This document shows, one piece after another, positions 42,916 through 51,534 of a stretch of DNA of 64,000 nucleotides. The notes under the pieces were generated by a model, which worked only from the letters and a program-made list of their open reading frames with translations, ran no database searches and was not told the origin of the DNA. The stretch is from JADGRF01 sp035274465 (GTDB lineage Bacteria; Myxococcota_A; Polyangia; Polyangiales; JAFGIB01), in the NCBI GenBank assembly GCA_035274465.1, contig DATEOF010000446.1, positions 28,213-92,212 on the forward strand. The letters are read 5' to 3'. How positions within the stretch are numbered: the stretch's first letter is position 1; each line of letters opens with the position of its first letter. Made by a program: the position numbers and the translations under genes.

Positions 42916-43212
42916 TCAGCCTCCCGAGGTGTAGGGCATGAGCGCGATGTTGCGCGCGCGCTTGATGGCCGTGGTCACCGCACGCTGGTGCAGCGCGCAG
43001 TTGCCGCTGATGCGGCGCGGTACGATCTTGCCGCGGTCGCTGATGAAGTACTTCAGCTGGTTGGCATCCTTGTAGTCGATGACCAACTCGGCGTCGGCGC
43101 AGAACCGGCAGACCTTGCGCTTGCCCGAACGACGGCGGAGGCCAAAGGGATCGTTCTCCCCGCGGCCGTTCTTCCCACCCATGTCGTCGTCTTTGAACTG
43201 GGGGTAGTTCAT
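42916..43212 (-). CDS. rpsR: Small ribosomal subunit protein bS18
   Basis: A 98-residue protein of the 30S subunit with an N-terminal Asn/Gly-rich extension of about 30 residues. The S18 core starts CRFCADAELVIDYKDANQLK and continues with ISDRGKIVPRRISGNCALHQ. The pair of cysteines CRFC and the later cysteine fit a zinc-binding (C+) variant. Its ATG overlaps the rpsF stop by one base. Confidence 0.96.
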   Translation of the reverse strand: MNYPQFKDDDMGGKNGRGENDPFGLRRRSGKRKVCRFCADAELVIDYKDANQLKYFISDRGKIVPRRISGNCALHQRAVTTAIKRARNIALMPYTSGG

Positions 43213-43766
43213 CAGGCTTCCTCCTCGTCATCGCTCTGGAACGGCGCGTCGTCCATCGGGGGACCGTACTCGTCTTCCATGTTCTCTTGGTCGTAGCCCT
43301 GCTCGCTGCGCGGCGGACGCGGCGCGTCGACCAAGCCGAGGCGCTGCGCGATGCCGAGATCGTCGTCCGTCTCTTCGGTCACCTCGAGCCGGCGGAACTC
43401 CAGGTCCGCGGCATCGATCTGGTACTCCTCGGGCTGCACGTTCGGCTTCATGACCACGGTCTGGAAGCGCACGACCGGATCGAGCAAGCGCAGGTTGCGC
43501 TCGACCTCGGAGACCATGTCTTCGAAGCCCAGGTACTTGAGGAACACGAACACGCCGCGGCTCGACTTGCGGATCGGATAGGCCAGCTTGCGCTTGCCCC
43601 AGTTGTCGATCTTCAGCAGCTTGCCGTTGCGGGCGCCGATGATGTCCTTCAAACGCGTCGCGACGCGGTCGGCTTCATCGGGGTCGATGTTCGATTCGAG
43701 GATGTAGATCGTCTCGTACTCGCGCAGCCTGCGCGGGTTCTGAGACGTGGCGATCGCAGCACTCAT
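43212..43766 (-). CDS. rpsF: Small ribosomal subunit protein bS6 with acidic C-terminal extension
   Basis: A 184-residue bS6. The core (about 15-110) has REYETIYILESNIDPDEADRV's ferredoxin-like start and KIDNWGKRKLAYPIRK. I use the ATG at 43766, preceded by AGGG; an in-frame ATG at 43823 adds 19 residues without homology. Residues from about 115 on form a tail rich in Asp, Glu, Pro and Gly (DEYGPPMDDAPFQSDDEEEA), far beyond the 95-135 residues usual for the family. Tail length varies in this family, so this is notable but not a defect. Confidence 0.95.
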   Translation of the reverse strand: MSAAIATSQNPRRLREYETIYILESNIDPDEADRVATRLKDIIGARNGKLLKIDNWGKRKLAYPIRKSSRGVFVFLKYLGFEDMVSEVERNLRLLDPVVRFQTVVMKPNVQPEEYQIDAADLEFRRLEVTEETDDDLGIAQRLGLVDAPRPPRSEQGYDQENMEDEYGPPMDDAPFQSDDEEEA

Positions 43767-43819
43767 GTCTTGTTTCCCTTTGGACGATGGCCCCGAACGG
43801 AGTCGGAGCAGGGTTGGGT

Positions 43820-44374
43820 TCACTTCTTCGGGTCTTGATTGTGCACGTTCATCGCGGCCTGGACGCCTCGCTCGAGGATATCCGTCACCGCACGGGCGGC
43901 GCGTTCTAGCACAGCCGGCAGCTCAGAGCACTCTTGCCGGCTGAAATCGCTCAAAACGTGCTCGACGCCGCGCTGAGGGGGCCTGCCGATGCCCACCCGG
44001 AGCCGGGCGAAGTCGGGCCCGCCGGCGTGCTGGGTCACGGACTTGATGCCGTTGTGGCCCGCGCTCCCACCTCCGACCTTGATCTTCAGCGTGCCGAAGG
44101 GCAGGTCGAGCTCGTCGTGGATCACCACCAGGTCCGCGAGGCCGAGCTTGAAGAACTGCTGGGCCTTCTGGACCGACTCGCCGCTCAGGTTCATGTAGGT
44201 CTGCGGCTTGAGCAGCAGCGCCTCGCCGGCCTTGGCATAGACGCCGCTGAACTTTTCGCGGAACGCATCCGCCCGCAGCCGGCTGGCGAGCTCGTCGACG
44301 ATCATGAAACCGACGTTGTGACGGTGCCCGGCGTACTTCGCCCCGGGATTGCCCAACCCAACGATCAATTTCAC
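43820..44374 (-). CDS. pth: Peptidyl-tRNA hydrolase
   Basis: A 184-residue enzyme that releases peptides from stalled peptidyl-tRNA. It begins LIVGLGNPGAKYAGHRHNVGF, giving the conserved Asn10 and catalytic His20 region. LLKPQTYMNLSGESVQ has the invariant Asn, and VIHDELDLPFGTLKIKVGGGSAGHNGIKS holds Asp93 and the glycine-rich loop. The order rplY-pth-rpsF is the standard one. The gene is 53 bp upstream of rpsF. Confidence 0.97.
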   Translation of the reverse strand: MKLIVGLGNPGAKYAGHRHNVGFMIVDELASRLRADAFREKFSGVYAKAGEALLLKPQTYMNLSGESVQKAQQFFKLGLADLVVIHDELDLPFGTLKIKVGGGSAGHNGIKSVTQHAGGPDFARLRVGIGRPPQRGVEHVLSDFSRQECSELPAVLERAARAVTDILERGVQAAMNVHNQDPKK

Positions 44375-44382
44375 GACTCAGC

Positions 44383-45048
44383 TCAGCCCGCGGGGGGAGC
44401 CTTGGACGGCGCCTTCGAAGGCGAGGCACCCGCCGCCGGAGTAGCACCAGGTGCACCCGGGGTGGCCGCCGCGGCTTCTTCCTCTTCCTTGCGCTTGCGC
44501 ATGGTGATGCACGAGACGATGTTGCGCTCCGCCGGCAGCACGACTTCCACGCCGGGGGGCAAGCTCAGGTCCTTGACCTTGATGTGATCGCCGATCTCGA
44601 GCGGCGTCACGTCGGCGCTCAGCTTGGCCGGAAACTGGCCCGGCTTCGCTCGCAGCCGCAGCGCGCGGTAGATGACGATGAGCTCGCCGCCCGCGACCAC
44701 GCCCTTGGCCTTGCCGTCGGCGATGAACGGCACCTCGCGCTCGATCAAGCGCTCGGGGTCGACGCGATAGAAGTCGACGTGCAGGGGCTTGCGGGTGACC
44801 GGGTGGACCTGGAGGTCCTGCACCATCGCCAACTCGGCCTTGCCGCCGACGTTCAGCGTGATGAGCGCGTTCCGGCCGAACGGGGTGGACAGCGCCGCGG
44901 TCAGTTCCTTGGGCGAAACGGACAGGCCCGCGGGTGAAGTGGCGGGGCCGTAGAACACGGCCGGGACCAGGCCACGCGCGCGCAGCTGCCGCGCGGCGTT
45001 CTTGCCGGTCAAATCACGGGCTTCGGCACTCAGAGTTTGGCTTTCCAT
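44383..45048 (-). CDS. rplY: Large ribosomal subunit protein bL25, long (Ctc) form
   Basis: A 221-residue 5S-rRNA-binding protein of the general stress Ctc/TL5 form. The L25 domain runs from about 5 to 95 (ARDLTGKNAARQLRARGLVPAVFYG, and VQDLQVHPVTRKPLHVDFYRV). The TL5/Ctc C-terminal beta domain covers about 100-185 (LSADVTPLEIGDHIKVKDLSLP). The last 30 residues are a low-complexity Ala/Pro/Ser/Lys tail. The ATG at 45048 begins at MESQTLSAEARDL; the frame upstream is spurious. It sits between prs and pth. Confidence 0.95.
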   Translation of the reverse strand: MESQTLSAEARDLTGKNAARQLRARGLVPAVFYGPATSPAGLSVSPKELTAALSTPFGRNALITLNVGGKAELAMVQDLQVHPVTRKPLHVDFYRVDPERLIEREVPFIADGKAKGVVAGGELIVIYRALRLRAKPGQFPAKLSADVTPLEIGDHIKVKDLSLPPGVEVVLPAERNIVSCITMRKRKEEEEAAAATPGAPGATPAAGASPSKAPSKAPPAG

Positions 45049-45103
45049 GACAGTCGTTTCCTCGCGGGCCGGGCAGGCACCGCCCCTTCTCCTACGATCC
45101 GGT

Positions 45104-46048
<945 letters not shown>

Positions 46049-46136
46049 CGAATCGGTCCTCGCTAACCGTCTCGGCGCTGGGGTGAGCCCCGGGCCGGGC
46101 CGCGCGGCGGCGGATCGCTAGCAAACGGAGTAGTTA

Positions 46137-47486
46137 GTGTCAACCAAAGCACAGGCGGCGTCACGCCTGGCGAGCATCGACGTACTCCGCGGGGTGGGCG
46201 TCGTGCTCATGGTGCAGTTGCACACCTCACACGGCTGGATCGCACCGGACGCTCGCAGCGGCGCGGCCTGGGCGGCGTCGCAGTTTTGGGGGGGCCTGGC
46301 TGCGCCGATCTTCCTGATGCTGGCGGGGGTCTCGATCGGCCTGCAGTGGGCGGGTAGCGTCGCGCGCGGCACACAGCCGAGCTTGGGACGTGCGCTGCGC
46401 CGCGCCCTGCAGCTGGTCGTACTCGGGTACGTGCTGCGCCTGCAGATGTGGTTCATCGATGCGGGCGGCTGGGCGCGCACCGAGGCCTATCTCGCCCAGG
46501 TGCTGTTGGCGGCGGCGTACGCACTGACCTTGGTGACACTCGCGCAGGCGCAGTGGCGGCCGCTGCTCAGAGCGGCATGTTACGGCGCAGCCGCGGCGTC
46601 GTTCGCGGCTGGGCTGTGGCAGGTCGCCGCGCACGCACCCGATCGACTGGCGGGTCTGCTGCGTGTGGACGTATTGCAGTGCATCGGTGGATCGCTGGCA
46701 CTGGTGATCGCGTTCGCAGCCGCCTGCGGCAGCCGCGTGACGGGAGCCGCCGGGCAGCGCCGGCGACCGATAATCAGCGGAAGGGTCGCGCGCATCGCGC
46801 GCGAGCCTTTCGGGTATGCGCTGGTGAGCTGCGCGATCGCCTTCATCACGATCTGGACGCGGAGCTGGGTGCCTGGGCCACTGCCCGCGCCGATCGCGGC
46901 GTACCTCGGGCAATGGCAGCCCGAACCGGGTAAGTCGATCATCGGTCTGTTTCCGTTGTTTCCCTGGGCGGCGTACACGTTTGCCGGTACCGCGTTCGGG
47001 TTGCACTGGGGACGCCAGGCTCGCGATGTGCTGCTGCGTCGTCTGCTGCTGCTCGGGCTGGTCGCGCTGCTGCTCGCGCTCTCCACGCGCGAGTCGGGAA
47101 CGCTCGCACATCTGCTGATCGATCCGTTTCCGGCGCTGACACAACCGCTGCGCGTGATGCAGCGCGTGGCGTGGGTGCTCGCGCTCGGCGGTGTGTGTGC
47201 GGCGTGTACCGCGTGGTTACCGGCGATCGTCGCGCCGCTCGACGTGCTCGGCCGCGCATCGCTGTTGATCTACTGGGTGCACCTCGAGTTTGCGTTCGGC
47301 GCCGCGAGCAGTGCCTTCTCCAAGTCGCTCGGCATCACACCCTGGGCGATCGGCAGTGCGGGGTTGGTGATCGCAATGTGGTTGGTCGCTCAGATCCGTC
47401 TGGGATTGGGCGCGAGCCGACAGCGAGAGGCCGACGGCTCGCCCGACGAGCCCTCCGTACCGCGAGAACGGACGCGGTCCGCCTGA
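46137..47486 (+). CDS. DUF1624 / HGSNAT-type membrane acyltransferase-like protein
   Basis: A 449-residue multi-pass membrane protein. The N-terminal RLASIDVLRGVGVVLMVQLH is the DUF1624/heparan-alpha-glucosaminide N-acetyltransferase signature, where an early His is proposed to be catalytic. About ten to twelve helices follow, with WGGLAAPIFLMLAGVSIGL among the most conserved. The start is a GTG with GGAG 6 bases upstream, which decides it over later ATGs. The family acetylates or otherwise modifies sugars across a membrane in the characterised cases; no bacterial substrate can be named. It is a stand-alone gene divergent from prs. Confidence 0.8.
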   Translation: MSTKAQAASRLASIDVLRGVGVVLMVQLHTSHGWIAPDARSGAAWAASQFWGGLAAPIFLMLAGVSIGLQWAGSVARGTQPSLGRALRRALQLVVLGYVLRLQMWFIDAGGWARTEAYLAQVLLAAAYALTLVTLAQAQWRPLLRAACYGAAAASFAAGLWQVAAHAPDRLAGLLRVDVLQCIGGSLALVIAFAAACGSRVTGAAGQRRRPIISGRVARIAREPFGYALVSCAIAFITIWTRSWVPGPLPAPIAAYLGQWQPEPGKSIIGLFPLFPWAAYTFAGTAFGLHWGRQARDVLLRRLLLLGLVALLLALSTRESGTLAHLLIDPFPALTQPLRVMQRVAWVLALGGVCAACTAWLPAIVAPLDVLGRASLLIYWVHLEFAFGAASSAFSKSLGITPWAIGSAGLVIAMWLVAQIRLGLGASRQREADGSPDEPSVPRERTRSA

Positions 47487-47576
47487 GCTGAATAGGTCCC
47501 CCCAGTGGCCGGCGCGACCCCATACCCGTCAGCGCCGACCTGGCCGTCCAGGCGAGCCCAATCGGCCTCCGCACAC

Positions 47577-47607
47577 GTGGATCCACAAAAAATCCCGCAT
47601 TTTTGTG
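47577..47607. promoter_or_regulatory. Overlapping palindromes upstream of the XRE regulator gene
   Basis: A perfect 10-bp palindrome GTGGATCCAC (47,577-47,586) overlaps an A/T-rich dyad CACAAAAA-8 bp-TTTTTGTG (47,584-47,607). They lie about 80 bp before the ATG of the XRE-type regulator. An autoregulatory operator is possible. The dyad could also act as a weak bidirectional terminator for the upstream gene. Confidence 0.35.
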
Positions 47608-47686
47608 TTCCGTATTTGATGCAGAAGGGGGTTGAGCGGCTGGATCGACTCTGTCATAAGGGGCTTCCCGCAGCCCGGGAGGGAGT

Positions 47687-48529
47687 ATGTCCCCCACGAT
47701 TCACCTCGTCACAGATCGCCCCTCCTTCGAACACGCGTGGCGGGATGCGCTTACCGCCTCGGGACTGGCGCCTCGCGGCATGCATCCCGACGCGATGGCG
47801 AACGACATCGCCACAGGTCGCGTGTTCGTCATCGACGCCTCCGCCTCCGGTTACGACGAGGACGAGCTGCTGACTGCAGTCGGCCTCGCCCGTGCCGTCG
47901 GCGCCGTGTGCGCCGTCGCGCTCCCCGAGGGCGACGCGTTCTCGGGCATCGAAGACCTGCTCGAGGACATGTGCCCGGGCCTGATCGTGCGCAACGGCAG
48001 CAATCTGCAGCGGCTGGCGAGTACGCTTGGGCGGCGCGGTGATGTCAGTCGCGCACGCCGATTCGAATACCTCACCGTCTCCCCGCGCCCGAGCGAGCTG
48101 CTCGCGCTGCTCGGCGACGGCACGGTCGTCGTCCTGCCCCGGCCGGTCGCCGAAGACGACGACGGCAGCGACGTCTCGAGCATCGAGCTCGCGGCGGATG
48201 CGCAGACTGCGACGCTCAAGCTCGGCAGCGGGCATACGCTGACGCTGCGCGCGAGCGCGGTGTGCGATGCCAGCAAGGACAACGGCGAGCACTCGGGCAA
48301 CGGCGTCAACGGCGTGAGCGCCGTGGATGGCGCGCGTTTGGGTGCGCGCCTGCGCGAGCTGCGACTCGCGGCCGGGTTGACTCAGGCCGAGCTGGCCCGC
48401 CGCACCGGCATCCATCGCCCGAACATCGCGCGCGTCGAAGCCGGCCGCCACACTCCGTCGCTCGAGACGTTGGCCCGTCTGGCCTCGGCCATCGGCGTGC
48501 CCACGACCGTCGTGCTGGCCGGGAAGTAG
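47687..48529 (+). CDS. XRE-family regulator with receiver-like N-terminal domain
   Basis: A 280-residue protein. Residues about 1-125 resemble a response-regulator-like alpha/beta fold (IHLVTDRPSFEHAW, RVFVIDASASGYDEDELLTAV, AVCAVALPEGD), with VIDAS where the phospho-acceptor Asp would sit. A poorly conserved middle follows. The C-terminal 55 residues are a clear cro/C1 helix-turn-helix (LGARLRELRLAAGLTQAELA, RTGIHRPNIARVEAGRHTPS). The receiver assignment is a fold-level guess. The TAG stop is part of the ribosome site of the next gene, so the two are probably co-transcribed. Confidence 0.7.
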   Translation: MSPTIHLVTDRPSFEHAWRDALTASGLAPRGMHPDAMANDIATGRVFVIDASASGYDEDELLTAVGLARAVGAVCAVALPEGDAFSGIEDLLEDMCPGLIVRNGSNLQRLASTLGRRGDVSRARRFEYLTVSPRPSELLALLGDGTVVVLPRPVAEDDDGSDVSSIELAADAQTATLKLGSGHTLTLRASAVCDASKDNGEHSGNGVNGVSAVDGARLGARLRELRLAAGLTQAELARRTGIHRPNIARVEAGRHTPSLETLARLASAIGVPTTVVLAGK

Positions 48530-48541
48530 GAGCGAGCTACG
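48528..48541 (+). promoter_or_regulatory. Shine-Dalgarno site apparently serving an ACG start codon
   Basis: AGGAG (48,528-48,532), overlapping the previous stop codon, lies 6 bases before an ACG codon at 48,539 that opens the Nudix frame (TTPRPASTVVLTRD). There is no ATG, GTG or TTG between the in-frame stop at 48,527-48,529 and the GTG at 48,563 or 48,566, and neither GTG has a ribosome site. Confidence 0.5.
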
Positions 48542-49324
48542 ACGACGCCGCGCCCCGCGTCCACGGTGGTGCTGACCCGCGACGCAGCTGTTGGCGGCGT
48601 CGAGGTCTTGTTGATGCAGCGCTCGCCCGAGCTGCGCTTCATGGGCGGGATGTACGTGTTCCCGGGCGGTGCGGTGCACGAGCAGGACGGCAGCCCCGGG
48701 CTCGCCGCGCGCGTGAGTCGCGATGTGCGCGCCTGGGCTGACGATGAAGACCCAGCCCTCGGCCGAGCTCACGCGCTGGCGGCGATCCGCGAGACCTGCG
48801 AGGAGGCCGGTGTGCTGCTGGGCGTGCCGCCGATCGCGACCGATCAGCTGGCGCGGGTGCGGGGCGAGCTCTTGGCCGGTGCCGAGCTCGCGCCGCTGCT
48901 CGAGCAGCTGGGGATCTCGATCGATCTGGCCGTGTTGACCCCGTTGTCGCGCTGGATCACCCCGGCGCGCCAGGCCATTCGCTTCGATACTCGCTTCTAC
49001 GTCGCGCGCGCGCCCGAGGGACAGAGCGTGAGTCCCGAGGAGCGGGAGATCGTTGCGGTCACCTGGCGCACCCCGGAGCGCGCCGTGCACGAGCACCAAC
49101 AGGGAACACTGTTACTCTCGCCGCCGACGTACTGCACGCTCGAAGACATGATCGGCATCGCATCGACGGATGAGCTCGCGGCGTACGCGGCGAGTCGGCT
49201 CCCGCCATGTATCGAACCCATGTCAGCCCGTATCGAGGGCAAAAATATGATCCTGTTTCCAGGAGATCCGGAACATCCAGTTCGCGAGCGTGCGTTACGA
49301 GGCCCGACACGGCGCCTACTGTAA
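48539..49324 (+). CDS. Nudix hydrolase (NUDT19-like)
   Basis: A Nudix hydrolase of about 261 residues if read from the ACG at 48539, or 252 from the GTG at 48566. Nudix enzymes split nucleoside diphosphates linked to another group; this subgroup resembles NUDT19 coenzyme A diphosphatases. The Nudix box appears as GGAVHEQDG..., then, after an insertion of about 30 residues, ALAAIRETCEEAGVLLG with the metal-binding REtxEEaG glutamates. The insertion is typical of the NUDT19 branch. The first strand PRPASTVVLTRD belongs to the family fold and lies before the GTG, which favours the upstream start. The true start needs experimental support. The gene follows the XRE regulator. Confidence 0.85.
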   Translation, partial: TTTPRPASTVVLTRDAAVGGVEVLLMQRSPELRFMGGMYVFPGGAVHEQDGSPGLAARVSRDVRAWADDEDPALGRAHALAAIRETCEEAGVLLGVPPIATDQLARVRGELLAGAELAPLLEQLGISIDLAVLTPLSRWITPARQAIRFDTRFYVARAPEGQSVSPEEREIVAVTWRTPERAVHEHQQGTLLLSPPTYCTLEDMIGIASTDELAAYAASRLPPCIEPMSARIEGKNMILFPGDPEHPVRERALRGPTRRLL

Positions 49325-49446
49325 GGCGTGGAATCCTGGCAGTTCAGTGTTCGCAGTAGTCGAGACAACCACGTTACCCTTCAATCCTGGGGAAACTGGA
49401 TTTTTCTCTAGACAGTGGAACCGCAGAACGCTATGAATTTCAATTA

Positions 49447-50019
49447 ATGGCACGACGCCAACAGGCCAAAGAGTTGTTTACGGCCTCCGAGGTCGCGCGA
49501 TTCTGCCAAGTGGATCTCAAAACGATCCACAACTGGTCGGATCGGGGAGAGATTCGGCACTTCCGCACGCCGGGACGCCACTTGCGTTTCCGTCGCGTAG
49601 ACGTGCTCGATTTCCTGCGAAAATACGGGTACCCAGTCCCGGAAGTGTTACGGCAGGGCAAGCCCACCGTGCACCTCGTCGAGGAGGACAATGGACAACT
49701 CGAGAATCTCAAAAAGGCGCTCGGTCAGCGCTTCGACGTGACCGGATTTGGAGACCCAGTCGACGCGCTGATTGCAATCGGCAGCGAGACGCCAGACGTC
49801 GTAGTCCTCGACGTCGGCGGCGTAAAGATCGACGGCCTCTCCTGCATCGCTCGACTCAAAGCTTCCGAAGCCACACGGCACGTCAGGCTCGTCGTGTACT
49901 CAGGACGCGACGACAAGAAGGCAAGAGCCCTGGAAGCAGGCGCCTCGGCCTTCGTGCAACGTCCTGATGTGCAGAAGCTGACGGAAACCATCGACGCCCT
50001 GATGGGCGGCGAAGGCTGA
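49447..50019 (+). CDS. Excisionase-type HTH + receiver-domain regulator
   Basis: A 190-residue regulator. Residues about 10-60 form a BldC/excisionase-like winged helix (FTASEVARFCQVDLKTIHNW, PGRHLRFRRVDVLDFL). Residues about 75-188 form a CheY-like receiver domain. VVVLDVGGVKIDGL keeps the phospho-acceptor Asp and VVYSGRD the Ser switch residue. The usual invariant Lys of the last strand is Arg in AFVQRPD, so phosphorylation signalling may be altered. No ribosome site precedes the ATG. HTH-then-REC is the reverse of the common REC-then-HTH order. The stop codon overlaps repeat element A. Confidence 0.8.
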   Translation: MARRQQAKELFTASEVARFCQVDLKTIHNWSDRGEIRHFRTPGRHLRFRRVDVLDFLRKYGYPVPEVLRQGKPTVHLVEEDNGQLENLKKALGQRFDVTGFGDPVDALIAIGSETPDVVVLDVGGVKIDGLSCIARLKASEATRHVRLVVYSGRDDKKARALEAGASAFVQRPDVQKLTETIDALMGGEG

Positions 50020-50142
50020 TTTCCGGCGGCTTTCGCGCGGAGAGCGGCTTTCGTCCTCGGCCCGGACACTGCGCAATACAGGAGTATTGCTCGGTCCGGT
50101 CCTGCGGGCGCGCTCGCTCTCCGCACGAAATCCTTGGAAATC
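50018..50142 (-). repeat. Repeat element A (structured, about 125 bp)
   Basis: The element is bounded by GATTTCC (50,018-50,024) and GGAAATC (50,136-50,142). Nested stems are: outer GCGGAGAGCG/CGCTCTCCGC (50,037-50,046 and 50,115-50,124); middle CCGGAC/GTCCGG (50,062-50,067 and 50,094-50,099); inner GCAATAC/GTATTGC with an AGGA loop (50,073-50,090). It matches element B at 50,867 in inverted orientation. It overlaps the last two bases of the upstream gene and ends 13 bp before the hisIE stop. No coding potential is apparent. Confidence 0.8.
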
Positions 50143-50155
50143 ACTATCGGCACGC

Positions 50156-50824
50156 TTAGGCGTTACGTGATGCCTTCTCGGCGTGGCCCGACATCGCGAA
50201 GCGTCGCGCAAGCTCCGCTTCCAGATCTTTCAGAGTCACGCCGCGGGCGAGGAGTCCGACCAGCGTGTGATACAGCACGTCGGCGGACTCACTGATTACA
50301 CGCTCCGGAGTTTCGGACTGGATCGCGCGCGAGAGCTCGCCCGCCTCTTCTTCAATCTTGGCGCAGATCTTCTGCGGTCCCGCTTCGAGCAACGACTTGG
50401 TGTAGCTCTTCGTCGCCGTCGACCTGCGACGCGCATCAAGCTCGCTCCACAAACGAGGCAAGGCGCTTTGCGCGTGTTGTTCGGCTACGTCGCGCACTGC
50501 ACCGTCAGCCTCGAGCTTCCTGAAGAAGCACGTCTCACGTCCGGTATGGCACGACGGCCCCTCGGCACGCGCGAGATAGACCAACGCGTCGGCGTCGCAG
50601 TCCACCCAGATCTCGAAGACGCGCAAGCCATGCCCACTCGTCTCACCTTTCCGCCACAGCGCCCCTCGCGACCGACTAAAGAAATGCGCATACCCCGTCC
50701 GCAACGTGGCCTCGATCGCCTCAGCATTGGCGTGCGCCAACATCCGGACCTCACCCGAGTCCTGATCCTGAACCACGACGCTGACCAACCCGGCCGCATC
50801 CCACTTGAGTTCCGAAAGCTGCAT
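50156..50824 (-). CDS. hisIE: Bifunctional HisI-HisE (PRA-CH / PRA-PH)
   Basis: A 222-residue fusion enzyme for the second and third steps of histidine synthesis. The N-terminal phosphoribosyl-AMP cyclohydrolase has WVDCDADALVYLARAEGPSC, followed by HTGRETCFF, with the Mg/Zn ligands Asp-x-Asp and the three Cys. The C-terminal phosphoribosyl-ATP pyrophosphatase has KIEEEAGELSRAI and ESADVLYHTLVGLLARG. The ATG at 50824 (MQLSELKWDAAG) is chosen because it begins at the family start; the open frame upstream runs into element B. The gene is enclosed by the two inverted repeat elements and is not next to other his genes. Confidence 0.92.
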   Translation of the reverse strand: MQLSELKWDAAGLVSVVVQDQDSGEVRMLAHANAEAIEATLRTGYAHFFSRSRGALWRKGETSGHGLRVFEIWVDCDADALVYLARAEGPSCHTGRETCFFRKLEADGAVRDVAEQHAQSALPRLWSELDARRRSTATKSYTKSLLEAGPQKICAKIEEEAGELSRAIQSETPERVISESADVLYHTLVGLLARGVTLKDLEAELARRFAMSGHAEKASRNA

Positions 50825-50866
50825 CGCGAGCCGCAGCATAAGATCTGCAAGCCGAAACGCCAGCAG

Positions 50867-50996
50867 GCGATTTCCGAGGATTTCGTCCTGAGAGCGAGCG
50901 CGCCCGGAGGGCGGGACCGAGCAATACTCCTGTATTGCGCAGCGTCCCGACCGAGGACGAAAGCCGCTCTCAGGGCGAAAGCCGAAGCGAAATCGC
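50867..50996 (+). repeat. Repeat element B (structured, about 130 bp)
   Basis: Inverted relative to element A. Terminal arms are GCGATTTC (50,867-50,874) and GAAATCGC (50,989-50,996). The same stems appear with different bases: outer CCTGAGAGCG/CGCTCTCAGG (50,887-50,896 and 50,965-50,974), middle CGGGAC/GTCCCG (50,912-50,917 and 50,944-50,949), inner GCAATAC/GTATTGC with a TCCT loop (50,921-50,938). The stretch from ACCGAGCAATAC to TATTGCGCAG is identical in both copies. It lies 42 bp upstream of the hisIE start. Confidence 0.8.
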
Positions 50997-51037
50997 AAGA
51001 AAGCCGCCTCTCAGGGCGACGGCCGAAGCGAAATCGC
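50961..51037 (+). repeat. Tandem duplication of the element B tail
   Basis: The 36-nt end of element B (50,961-50,996, AAGCCG then CTCTCAGGGCGA) is repeated almost exactly at 51,001-51,037 after a 4-bp spacer. The second copy ends at GAAATCGC, 2 bp before the carD stop. The copies differ at a few positions, including AAAG versus ACGG. It looks like a decayed or partial second element. Confidence 0.75.
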
Positions 51038-51039
51038 GA

Positions 51040-51534
51040 TCAGCCGAGGACGGCGTCGAGCTCGCGTTGCACGCGATCGACGTCGCAGTTCTTGGCGAGG
51101 GCGAGCTCGGTCACGACCAGGTTGCGCGCCTGCTCGAGCAAGCGGCGTTCGCTGAAGGACAGTTCCTTCTCGTTTTTTACCCGGTGCAGGTCGCGCAGGA
51201 CCTTGGCGACTTCGAAGGCGGAGCCACTGGTGAGCATCTCGGTGTACTCGCGGAAGCGCTTGTTCCAGGGCTGGACGGTCACCGCGATGCGCGGGTCCTT
51301 CAGAATGTCCATGACTTTCTTGACGTCCCGCTTCGAGATCACGTCGCGCAAGCCGGCGCGCGACGCACCGTCGGTCGGAATCATCAGCTTCATTCCACTG
51401 TCGAGAATTTTCAGGATGTAGAAGTCCTTCTTGCGCCCTGCGATCTCGCGGCTCTCGATGGCGGTGATCTGTGCGACGCCGTGTGCCGGGTAAACAGCGT
51501 TATCGCCGACCTTGAACTGCTGAGACTGAGACAC
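51040..51534 (-). CDS. CarD/CdnL-family RNA polymerase-binding regulator
   Basis: A protein of about 164 residues of the CarD_CdnL_TRCF family that binds RNA polymerase beta and stabilises open complexes at promoters such as those for rRNA. The N-terminal RNAP-interaction domain has FKVGDNAVYPAHGVAQITAI. The helical DNA-binding part follows from about 75 (DVKKVMDILKD, FREYTEMLTSGSAFEVAKVL, LSFSERRLLEQARNLVVTEL). GTG at 51534 has GGAGGAG six bases upstream, so I favour it. The ATG at 51549 (adding MGGVT) also has a GGAG, and either could be used. CarD proteins are especially well studied in myxobacteria. Confidence 0.88.
   Translation of the reverse strand: MSQSQQFKVGDNAVYPAHGVAQITAIESREIAGRKKDFYILKILDSGMKLMIPTDGASRAGLRDVISKRDVKKVMDILKDPRIAVTVQPWNKRFREYTEMLTSGSAFEVAKVLRDLHRVKNEKELSFSERRLLEQARNLVVTELALAKNCDVDRVQRELDAVLG

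Noticed and set aside
50018..51037. Insertion sequence around hisIE
   Set aside because: There is no transposase frame and hisIE is intact; the flanks are treated as non-autonomous repeat elements.
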